From positions 1 to 6,925 of the forward strand of contig CAMCHA010000135.1 in NCBI GenBank assembly GCA_945874515.1: a stretch of DNA of 6,925 bases. The letters run 5' to 3'. Within the stretch, counting starts at the first letter, position 1. Each line of letters begins with the position of its first letter. The notes beneath the pieces are model-generated. The model saw only the letters and a list, made by a program, of their open reading frames with translations. It was not told the DNA's origin and did not search any database. Source of the stretch: Asaia bogorensis. GTDB lineage: Bacteria > Pseudomonadota > Alphaproteobacteria > Acetobacterales > Acetobacteraceae. Below, piece by piece: positions 1 through 5,986 of this stretch. The position numbers and the translations under genes are program-made.

Positions 1-1746
1 CAAGACCCGGTGACGCTGCGGCTGTTTTATTCACGCAAGCTCGGCACCGCCGTCCCGGCCTTTGGCGCCTATGCGGAACGCGTGCGCGCGATGCTGGATG
101 AATATGTCGCGGTCTCGGGCGGCAAGCTGCGGCTTGAAGTGCTGGACCCAGAGCCCTTCAGCGAAACCGAAGACCGTGCGCTGGCTTTCGGCTTGCAAGG
201 CGTGCCGGTGGATCAATCCGGTGAGCAGGTTTATTTCGGCCTGGTTGGTGCGAATTTGCTGGATGATGAACGCAACATCCCCTTCTTCCAGCCGGACCGT
301 GAACGCTTTCTGGAATTTGATCTGACGCGGTTGGTTTATGAGCTTTCCAACCCGCGCCGGCCGGTGATTGGCGTGATGTCGCCCTTGCCTTTGAATGGCG
401 ACCCGCGCGCGATGATGATGCGCCAGGCCGCCATGGGTCAGCCTTTCGCGGTGATGAATAGTCTCAGGCAATTCTTCACTTTGCGCGATGTGCCGCTCGA
501 TGCTCAGGTCATTGAAAACGACATCCAGGTGATGATTCTGGCGCATCCACAAGGGCTTTCGGATGCGGCGCAATATGCCGTTGATCAATTCGTGCTGCGC
601 GGCGGCAAGCTGATTTTGCTGATTGATCCGCATTCCGAAGGCCAGGCATCGCGCCCTGGTCCGGGTGGCCGCCCGCCCGCCAATACCGTATCCAGCCTGG
701 AACGTCTGACCAATGCCTGGGGCATTGAAGCGCCTTCAGATAAGGTGGTGCTGGATTTGCGTGGCGCCTGGCGTGTGCGTGCCAATCCACAGGACCGGGT
801 GCAGGCCGTGGATTACGTCGCCTGGTTTAATGCGCAGGGCGATTCCATCGCGCAGGGAGAGGTTGCAACGGCGCAGCTTAACCAGGTGACTTTTGCCTCG
901 GCTGGTTTCTTGCGGCGGAAGGATGGCGCGCGGGTGGAATTCACGCCGCTCATCACCTCAAGCCCGCGCAGCATGGAAGCGGATGCGGCGAAGGTCCGCG
1001 ACAACCCGAACCCAACGCAATTGCTGGCGGATTTCCGGCCCGATGGCCAAACCCGCGTGCTGGCGGCGCGGCTGCGCGGCGAAGTCAGCACTGCCTTCCC
1101 GGATGGCGCGCCGCCGCCGCCGCAAGGCGCAGAACGCCCTGCCGATTTCCCGGCGCATCGCGCGCGGAGTGAAGGTGCGGCCAATATCATCGTCATCCAT
1201 GATGCGGATGTGCTGGAAGATCGCTTCTGGGTGCGTGTGCAGGATTTCTTTGGCCAGCAAGTGGCGACACCTTTCAGCGACAATGGCGCGCTGATTGCGA
1301 ATTTGGTGGATACCATGGCGGGCGGTGATGCGCTGATCTCGCTGCGCTCAAGGGGCGAGTCTCTGCGCCCGTTTGAGGTGGTGGATGATATTCGCCGCGA
1401 TGCAGAAGCGCGTTTTCGTCAGACAGAACGTGAACTGACTCAGCGCCTGGAAGCGACCGAAAAACGCCTGCGCGAATTGCGCCAAGGCCCGCAGGGCGGT
1501 GAACGCGGCCAGACCAATGCCGTGATCAGCGCCGAACAGCGCGCAGAAATTGATAGCGCGCGGGAGGAGATTCTCCGCACCCGTCAGCAATTGCGTGCGG
1601 TGCAGCTTGACCTCAGGCGCGATATTGAAGGCTTGGAAACGCGGCTCCGCATCCTCAATATCGCTGCCGTGCCGGTGCTGCTCACGATCCTGGCGCTGGT
1701 GATGGGTGTTCTGCGTGCGCGCCGCCGCGCCGCGGCTCGGCACTGA
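1..1746 (+). CDS. GldG-family ABC transporter auxiliary protein, 5'-truncated by window edge
   Basis: This is the extracytoplasmic auxiliary subunit of an uncharacterised ABC transport system (GldG / ABC_transp_aux family), expected to work with an ABC ATPase and permease encoded upstream, outside the window. The frame is open to base 1, so the GTG at 10 is probably internal and the N-terminal membrane anchor is missing. Counting residues from that GTG, the family signatures are visible: a strand with LRLFYS at the start, GGKLRLEVLDPEPF near 37-50, AFGLQGVPV near 60, FLEFDLTRLVYELS near 100-113, and GGKLILLIDPHSEG near 198-211. A proline-rich loop (APPPPQ) lies near 365-375. Residues about 464-548 are charged and heptad-like, so probably coiled coil. 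They lead into a C-terminal membrane helix (about 549-568) and a basic tail (RARRRAAARH). The name comes from Flavobacterium gliding, but homologues occur in non-gliding bacteria and the substrate is unknown. Family assignment is firm; role is inference. Confidence 0.88.
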   Translation, partial: QDPVTLRLFYSRKLGTAVPAFGAYAERVRAMLDEYVAVSGGKLRLEVLDPEPFSETEDRALAFGLQGVPVDQSGEQVYFGLVGANLLDDERNIPFFQPDRERFLEFDLTRLVYELSNPRRPVIGVMSPLPLNGDPRAMMMRQAAMGQPFAVMNSLRQFFTLRDVPLDAQVIENDIQVMILAHPQGLSDAAQYAVDQFVLRGGKLILLIDPHSEGQASRPGPGGRPPANTVSSLERLTNAWGIEAPSDKVVLDLRGAWRVRANPQDRVQAVDYVAWFNAQGDSIAQGEVATAQLNQVTFASAGFLRRKDGARVEFTPLITSSPRSMEADAAKVRDNPNPTQLLADFRPDGQTRVLAARLRGEVSTAFPDGAPPPPQGAERPADFPAHRARSEGAANIIVIHDADVLEDRFWVRVQDFFGQQVATPFSDNGALIANLVDTMAGGDALISLRSRGESLRPFEVVDDIRRDAEARFRQTERELTQRLEATEKRLRELRQGPQGGERGQTNAVISAEQRAEIDSAREEILRTRQQLRAVQLDLRRDIEGLETRLRILNIAAVPVLLTILALVMGVLRARRRAAARH

Positions 1747-1748
1747 AA

Positions 1749-1755
1749 AAGGGGA
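1749..1755 (+). promoter_or_regulatory. Ribosome binding site for the DUF4340 gene
   Basis: AAGGGGA lies 6 bases before the ATG at 1762, in the 15-base gap after the stop of the GldG-family gene. It is the clearest Shine-Dalgarno match at any gene start in this window and fixes that start. Confidence 0.65.
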
Positions 1756-1761
1756 TCGGAC

Positions 1762-2802
1762 ATGCAAAGACGTTCCCTGATTTTGCTTGGCAGCGCAGCG
1801 GTCATTGCCATGGCCGGCGCGCTTTTGATCAAGCCTCCGCAGCCACCAGCACCGCCAGTGGGCACGGGTGCGCTTGCCTTTCCGGGCCTAGCGCAGCGCC
1901 TTGGTTCTGCTGCACGGATTGAGGTGCGCCGGCATGACGGCGCGCTTGAAATCACCCGGCGCGGTGATGTCTGGGTGCTGCCGACCAAGGGGGATTATCC
2001 CATCCGGCAGGAGAAGCTGCGCGAGTTACTGACGGGCCTCACGGAACTCCGCCTCATGGAACCGCGCACCGGCAATCCTGAGATGTTTGATCGACTCGGC
2101 CTGGAAGACCCGATGCGTGCGGGGGCGACCTCCACGCTGCTCCGGGTGGTGGATGCGCAAGGCGCGGCGCTGGTGGAATTGGTGATCGGGCGGCGGCGCG
2201 TGCGCACGCAAGGCAATGTGCCGGAAAGTGCTTATGTGCGACGGCCTAGCGAAAACCAGGCTTGGCTCGCGGAAGGACGCATTCCTGTGGATGCCGACCC
2301 GCAGCTTTGGCTTGACCGAGATATCGCCAATCTGCCGCGCGAACGCGCGCAGCGCGTGGTGATTGCGCGCACGGGCGAGCAATCGCTGGTGCTGACGCAT
2401 TCCGGCCAGCCCGATGGCAAGCTCGCCATCACAACGCCTGCCGATGCGCCGCCCGCTGATGACATCAGCCTGGATGAGGTTTCGCGCAGCTTCGAATTCC
2501 TCACCTTCCTGGATGTGCGGCGCGAAGCCGATGCGCCGGGCGAAGCGCTGGGCGAGACACGCTTTGAATTGACCGATCGGCTGGCGATCATCGCCCGCCC
2601 ACGCAAGCAGGCCGAAGAAATCTGGGTAACGTTGGCCGCTGAGGGCGATGAGGAAGCGGCGCGCTTGAATGCGCGTTGGCGCGGCTGGGTCTATCAAATC
2701 GGGCAATGGAAAGAAAAAGCCATGATTCCCCGGCTTGAGGATTTACGCCGCCAGGAAGAAGCGCCAGCCCCCGCGACTGAACCGCCGATTGCACCACGGT
2801 GA
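1762..2802 (+). CDS. DUF4340 domain-containing protein
   Basis: A 346-residue protein anchored by one N-terminal membrane helix (residues about 5-22, after the basic MQRR), followed by a proline-rich stretch and then a soluble, presumably periplasmic, domain. DUF4340 traits are visible: a strand with GDVWVLPTKGDYPI near 68-81, then LRELLTGLTELRLMEPRTGN and a RLGLEDP motif near 112-118, then a VIGRRR strand near 147. After these come YVRRPSENQAWL and LWLDRDIANLPRE, the usual order in this family. The tail is rich in P, A and E (EEAPAPATEPPIAPR). DUF4340 genes typically follow GldG-type genes in ABC operons, as here (15-base gap), so it is probably another accessory subunit of the same envelope complex. 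No enzymatic motif is visible and the molecular function is unknown. Start chosen on the ATG with a good ribosome binding site. Confidence 0.86.
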   Translation: MQRRSLILLGSAAVIAMAGALLIKPPQPPAPPVGTGALAFPGLAQRLGSAARIEVRRHDGALEITRRGDVWVLPTKGDYPIRQEKLRELLTGLTELRLMEPRTGNPEMFDRLGLEDPMRAGATSTLLRVVDAQGAALVELVIGRRRVRTQGNVPESAYVRRPSENQAWLAEGRIPVDADPQLWLDRDIANLPRERAQRVVIARTGEQSLVLTHSGQPDGKLAITTPADAPPADDISLDEVSRSFEFLTFLDVRREADAPGEALGETRFELTDRLAIIARPRKQAEEIWVTLAAEGDEEAARLNARWRGWVYQIGQWKEKAMIPRLEDLRRQEEAPAPATEPPIAPR

Positions 2803-3242
2803 GCAACGCGCCGCGCGAATATCCTGACCGCCCCTGGGTCGGCATTGGCTGCATCGTCTTTCGCGAAGAAGCGGTGCTGCTTGTGCGTCGCGGCAAGCCA
2901 CCCCGCATCGGCCAATGGTCTTTGCCCGGTGGCGCGCAGCATGTGGGAGAAAAGGCCGAGGAAGCCGCACGGCGCGAATTGCGCGAAGAAACCAGCATTG
3001 AAGTGGGCCAGATGACGCTTGCCTATGTTTTTGATGCCATCAACCAGGATCAGGATGGCCGCGCGCTGTATCACTACACCATCATTGATTTCGCAGCACT
3101 TTGGCTGGATGGCGACGCCTGCGCCGGCGATGATGTGAGTGAGGTCGCCTGGGCGCTGCCGCATGAACTTGTGGCTTATGATCTGACTGAAGCCGCGCAT
3201 GAGGCGATTGCCGCGGCGCGCGTGGCGCTGGGATTAGGCTAG
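2799..3242 (+). CDS. Nudix hydrolase, ADP-ribose pyrophosphatase-like
   Basis: A 147-residue cytosolic Nudix-fold enzyme that should cleave a nucleoside diphosphate linked to another moiety (ADP-ribose, NADH or similar), using Mg2+. The Nudix box runs G45-x5-E51-x7-R59-E60-L61-x-E63-E64-x-S66-I67. The metal-binding glutamates are all present, but the usual glycine before the last hydrophobic residue is serine (EETSI instead of EETGI/L). The substrate-side segment LLVRRGKPPRIGQWSLPGG (27-45) is typical of the ADP-ribose pyrophosphatase-like group. The length is normal for a single Nudix domain. The start is GTG at 2799, overlapping the DUF4340 stop as GTGA. No good Shine-Dalgarno is visible, so translational coupling is likely. 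A link between this enzyme and the ABC complex is not established; it may simply ride in the operon. Substrate cannot be read from sequence alone. Confidence 0.88.
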   Translation: MSNAPREYPDRPWVGIGCIVFREEAVLLVRRGKPPRIGQWSLPGGAQHVGEKAEEAARRELREETSIEVGQMTLAYVFDAINQDQDGRALYHYTIIDFAALWLDGDACAGDDVSEVAWALPHELVAYDLTEAAHEAIAAARVALGLG

Positions 3243-3246
3243 CAAG

Positions 3247-4695
3247 TTACCGCCGCCGCCAGCTTTCCTGTTTGCGATAAAGCGTAGATGGGCTGATGCC
3301 CAAAAACGCCGCCGCCTTGGCGATATTGCCGCCGCAAAGCCGCACAGCTTCCTCAATCGCTTCACGTTCCGTGTCAGCCAAGGGGCGGATGCGCTTGGTG
3401 GATTCAACAGCACGCGGTTCCACTGGTAAGGTCAGCGGCGGGGGCGCTTGCACTTTCGGGGGTTCCGGCGGCAGAGGTGGTGGCGCAGGCGCAGGTGCAG
3501 GCTTGGCGCCACCTTCACGCACGGTTGCGGGCAGCATCGCAGCGGTCACCACTTCGCCATCATGCAAAACCACCGCAGTGCGAATGGCGTTTTCCAATTC
3601 GCGCACATTGCCTGGCCAGGTGTGGCGCAGCAGGGTTGCGCGCGCCTCCGCATCGAAGCGCTGAAAGCGCTTGCCTTCCTCGGCGGCGCTTTTCGCCAGA
3701 AATGCCTCAGCCAAAGCCAGCACATCATCGCCGCGATCACGCAGCGGCGGCAGGGGCACGGGGATGACATGCAGGCGGTAATACAAATCTTCGCGGAAGC
3801 GCCCGGCGCGCACTTCTTCCAGCGGGTCACGATTGGTGGCGCAGACAAAGCGCACATCGGTTTGCATCAGCTTGCCGCTGCCCACCGGCTGAAACGTGCC
3901 AGTCTGGATGAAGCGCAGTAGCTTGCCTTGCAGCGCCAAATCCATTTCGCAAATCTCATCCAGAAACAGCGTGCCGCCATCGGCAGCCCTCGCTGCGCCG
4001 ATGCGGTCCGCCACCGCGCCGGTAAAGGCGCCGCGCACATGGCCGAAGACTTCGCTTTCAATCAAATCCTTCGGGATAGCGGCGCAATTGATGGCAATAA
4101 ACGGCCCGGCCTTGCGGGGGGAGATGCTGTGCACTGCCTCGGCGGCCAATTCCTTGCCAGTGCCGCTTTCGCCCGTGACAAATACCGTCGCACGAGACGC
4201 GGCGGCATTTTCCAGAATGCGATAGACTGCCTGCATGGTGGGCGCGGCGCCGATGAAGCCGGCAAAACCCTGGCGTGGCGCGCCTGCCGCCAGCACCGCC
4301 ACCTGCCGGCGCAAGGCCGCGCGTTCCATCACATTCGCAACCGTCACTGTCAGGCGTTCCGGCGCAAAGGGTTTCACCAGGAAGTCAGATGCGCCCGCCT
4401 GCATCGCCTCCACCGCCAGCGTAACCGAACCATGCGCGGTCATCACCACCACCGGCAGATCAGGATCACGCCCACGCAATTCGCGCAGCACCGAAAGCCC
4501 ATCGCCATCGGGCAGGCGCAAATCCAAAAGCACGCCATCAGGCATGGCCTGATCAGCGAATTTCAGCGCATCGGCAATGCAATGGGCGTGGCGAATATCA
4601 TAAGGCCCAGCGCGCAGATATTCCTGATAAACCGTGGCGAGTGAGGGCGAATCCTCCACCAGCAAAATCTTGTGATGGAGCGGCGCATCAGCCAC
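3247..4695 (-). CDS. LuxO-like sigma-54-dependent response regulator (REC-AAA+-Fis)
   Basis: A 482-residue NtrC-class activator that, once phosphorylated, should hydrolyse ATP to open sigma-54 promoters. The receiver domain (about 9-125) has acidic pocket E14/D15, phospho-acceptor D58 in LLDLRLPD, T86 and K108. The AAA+ domain (about 145-385) has Walker A GESGTGKE (175-182), the sigma-54 contact loop GAFTGA (222-227), Walker B GGTLFLDE (240-247), and FREDLYYRL with arginines 301 and 307. A proline-rich linker (about 398-427) leads to a Fis-type helix-turn-helix (about 443-482; GGNIAKAAAFLGISPSTLYRK). From memory, the stretches LLVEDSPSLATVY, GFIGAAPTMQAVY and RFIQTGTFQPVG resemble Vibrio LuxO more than NtrC, but quorum sensing is not implied. 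The conserved DEIGE motif reads DEICE (C249). The start is GTG at 4695, overlapping the upstream small gene by 8 bases, with only a weak GGAT upstream. The cognate kinase and target promoters are not in the window. Confidence 0.93.
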   Translation of the reverse strand: MADAPLHHKILLVEDSPSLATVYQEYLRAGPYDIRHAHCIADALKFADQAMPDGVLLDLRLPDGDGLSVLRELRGRDPDLPVVVMTAHGSVTLAVEAMQAGASDFLVKPFAPERLTVTVANVMERAALRRQVAVLAAGAPRQGFAGFIGAAPTMQAVYRILENAAASRATVFVTGESGTGKELAAEAVHSISPRKAGPFIAINCAAIPKDLIESEVFGHVRGAFTGAVADRIGAARAADGGTLFLDEICEMDLALQGKLLRFIQTGTFQPVGSGKLMQTDVRFVCATNRDPLEEVRAGRFREDLYYRLHVIPVPLPPLRDRGDDVLALAEAFLAKSAAEEGKRFQRFDAEARATLLRHTWPGNVRELENAIRTAVVLHDGEVVTAAMLPATVREGGAKPAPAPAPPPLPPEPPKVQAPPPLTLPVEPRAVESTKRIRPLADTEREAIEEAVRLCGGNIAKAAAFLGISPSTLYRKQESWRRR

Positions 4696-4945
4696 GCGCG
4701 CGCATCCAACCGAATAGGGTCATGGCACCGCCCAAAACCGCCGGAACCACCCAGGCGGGGGCTTCCAGCACCGGCAGCAACAGGTCATCCCAAATCATCG
4801 GCAGAAGATAACGCTGCACCACGGCTTGCACCAAATTGAGCAAGCCAGGGTCCAGGCGAAACAACACCGCCCCCAGCGGATCACCACCGAAAATCGCAAA
4901 AAGGCCCGCCGCCAGGGCCAGCAGGGCAAGGCCAATCAGGCGCAT
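4688..4945 (-). CDS. Small two-helix membrane protein, unknown function
   Basis: An 85-residue hydrophobic protein that I do not recognise with confidence. Residues about 3-20 form a first membrane helix and about 62-81 a second, ending in a basic MRARG tail. Between them is an amphipathic stretch with LDPGLLNLVQAVVQRY (31-46), then a tryptophan/proline-rich part (PMIWDDLLLPVLEAPAW). The ATG at 4945 is preferred because it starts one base after the msrP stop (TGA-C-ATG) and gives an N-terminus that begins directly with the helix. The longer reading from 5005 would lie inside msrP and add a polar, non-conserved-looking stretch. Its end overlaps the regulator gene by 8 bases, so it sits between msrP and the regulator in an apparent operon. 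It is far too short to be MsrQ, the usual six-helix MsrP partner, and shows no haem-ligand histidine. In fact it contains no histidine at all. Confidence 0.68.
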   Translation of the reverse strand: MRLIGLALLALAAGLFAIFGGDPLGAVLFRLDPGLLNLVQAVVQRYLLPMIWDDLLLPVLEAPAWVVPAVLGGAMTLFGWMRARG

Positions 4946-4946
4946 G

Positions 4947-5879
4947 TCACGCCCAAAGCCTTTCGCGTTGCAGATTGGTGTAGAGGTCCGCGACGAATTC
5001 GCCATAGCCGTTGAACAATTGCGTCGGCACGCTTTCTCCGGTGCCCAGCATGCGTTCCTGCGCCTGGCTCCAACGCGGGTGCGGCACGGCAGGGTTCACA
5101 TTGGCCCAGAAGCCATATTCCTGCGACTGGATCTTCTCCCAGAAAGAAACCGGGCGCTGATCGGTCAGGCGAATGGTGACCAAGCTCTTGCCGGCCTTGA
5201 AGCCGTATTTCCAGGGTTGGTGGAAACGCAAAGGCCCACCATTTTGCGGCGGCAGCAGCTTGCCATAGGCACCCACCACCATGAAGGAAAGCTCATTAGC
5301 GGCTTCTGCAATGGTGCAGCCTTCCGTATAGGGCCAGGGGTACCAGCTCTGCCGCAGGCCTGGCATGACGCTTGGCAGGGTTGCGGTCTGGAACACAACA
5401 TAGCGTGCGGAAGATAGCGGCTTCACCTCGGCCAAAAGCGCGGAAAGCGGAAAGCCGGTCCAGGGCACCACCATGGCCCAGGCTTCCACACAGCGCAGGC
5501 GATAGACGCGTTCTTCCAGCGGCATACGCGCGAGCAAATCTTCAATGCCGTATTCGCGCGGGCTTTCCACCATGCCTTCCACCTTCACCGTCCAGGGGCG
5601 CATGGGCATGCGTTGCGCGGCGGCGCTGATGGTCTTTTGGCTGCCGAATTCATAGAAATTGTTGTAGGTTGTGACTTCACGCTCAGCAGTGATGGCGCGG
5701 CCCGGCGCGTAGCGCGTATTGCGCATGGCGGGCGGCAATCCGGCTTGCTGCGCCATGGCAGGGCTGGCGGCGAGCATCCCAGCGCCGAGCGCCATGGCTT
5801 GGCGGCGGCCAAAGACCAGCGCTTCCGGTGTTGCGCTGCTTTCGGGCAGATTCCAGGGGCGGCTTTTCAGAATATGCAT
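4947..5879 (-). CDS. msrP: Protein-methionine-sulfoxide reductase catalytic subunit MsrP (YedY)
   Basis: Periplasmic molybdenum-cofactor enzyme that reduces methionine sulfoxide in oxidised envelope proteins. From the chosen start it has 310 residues. A Tat signal carries the twin arginine R25-R26 (FGRRQAMALG), a hydrophobic stretch, and a likely cleavage site after AMA43. The mature part has the family marks: YNNFYEFG (72-79), PLEERVYRLRCVEAW with C130 as the molybdenum-ligand cysteine, VVPWTGFPL, GAYGKLLPPQNGGPLR, PWKYGFKAGKSLV, EYGFWANVNP, HPRWSQAQER and FNGYGEFVADLY, all close to E. coli MsrP. I chose ATG at 5879 because AAAGG stands 9 bases upstream and the result is a normal-length N-terminus; in-frame ATG at 5903 and TTG at 5918 would only add 8 or 13 residues. 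Electrons normally come from the membrane haem protein MsrQ, whose gene is not adjacent here. The next gene starts one base after the stop. Confidence 0.95.
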   Translation of the reverse strand: MHILKSRPWNLPESSATPEALVFGRRQAMALGAGMLAASPAMAQQAGLPPAMRNTRYAPGRAITAEREVTTYNNFYEFGSQKTISAAAQRMPMRPWTVKVEGMVESPREYGIEDLLARMPLEERVYRLRCVEAWAMVVPWTGFPLSALLAEVKPLSSARYVVFQTATLPSVMPGLRQSWYPWPYTEGCTIAEAANELSFMVVGAYGKLLPPQNGGPLRFHQPWKYGFKAGKSLVTIRLTDQRPVSFWEKIQSQEYGFWANVNPAVPHPRWSQAQERMLGTGESVPTQLFNGYGEFVADLYTNLQRERLWA

Positions 5880-5888
5880 GTCGGGAAG

Positions 5889-5893
5889 CCTTT
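5889..5893 (-). promoter_or_regulatory. Ribosome binding site for msrP
   Basis: On the minus strand AAAGG lies 9 bases upstream of the ATG at 5879. It supports this start over the in-frame ATG at 5903, which would place the same AAAGG inside the coding region. Confidence 0.5.
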
Positions 5894-5911
5894 CTTTGTG
5901 CATGTCCCGTT

Positions 5912-5935
5912 GAGCCAAGTGATGCCACGTGGCTC
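5912..5935. repeat. Inverted repeat with nested palindrome upstream of msrP
   Basis: GAGCCA (5912-5917) and TGGCTC (5930-5935) are perfect inverted arms around a 12-base spacer. The right arm overlaps a perfect 10-base palindrome, GCCACGTGGC (5924-5933). It lies 33-56 bases before the msrP start, in the only intergenic gap of the window. No run of T follows on either strand, so it is not a convincing terminator. It could be an operator or a leader hairpin, or chance in GC-rich DNA. Confidence 0.35.
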
Positions 5936-5950
5936 GGATATGCTCGAACC

Positions 5951-5980
5951 GGATAAGGGCACGCCGCCCGTGAAGGTCAA
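5951..5980 (-). promoter_or_regulatory. Weak promoter-like pair upstream of msrP
   Basis: On the minus strand TTGACC (5975-5980) is a good -35 match, followed after 18 bases by TTATCC (5951-5956), a poor -10. The pair falls just after the stop of the glycosyltransferase gene and about 70 bases before the msrP start, where an operon promoter would be expected. The match is weak, and the call rests mainly on position. Confidence 0.2.
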
Positions 5981-5986
5981 GCGTGA

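Noticed and set aside
1101..1131. CCG-rich tract in the GldG-family gene as a repeat element
   Set aside because: It is a short proline-coding run in frame within a loop, not a dispersed or tandem repeat of note.
2026..2706. 226-codon open frame on the minus strand inside the DUF4340 gene
   Set aside because: It is antisense to a gene with clear family motifs, has no recognisable domain, and its composition is that of a reverse-strand shadow of GC-rich coding DNA.
3928..4644. 238-codon open frame on the plus strand opposite the regulator gene
   Set aside because: Fully antisense to the receiver and AAA+ domains; composition rich in H, R, Q and A, typical of shadow frames; no motif.
4688..5005. 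Longer 105-codon version of the small membrane protein
   Set aside because: The extra 20 codons lie inside msrP and encode a polar stretch; the ATG at 4945, one base after the msrP stop, gives a natural start at the first helix.
5916..5931. Possible sigma-54 promoter (minus strand TGGCATCACTTGGC) upstream of msrP
   Set aside because: The GG and GC elements are one base too close for a -24/-12 promoter, and the sequence is part of the inverted repeat. It would be attractive given the regulator in the operon, but the match is not good enough.
5957..5969. Hairpin GGGC-GGCGT-GCCC after the glycosyltransferase stop as a terminator
   Set aside because: The stem is only 4 base pairs and is followed by TTATCC, not a T-run.
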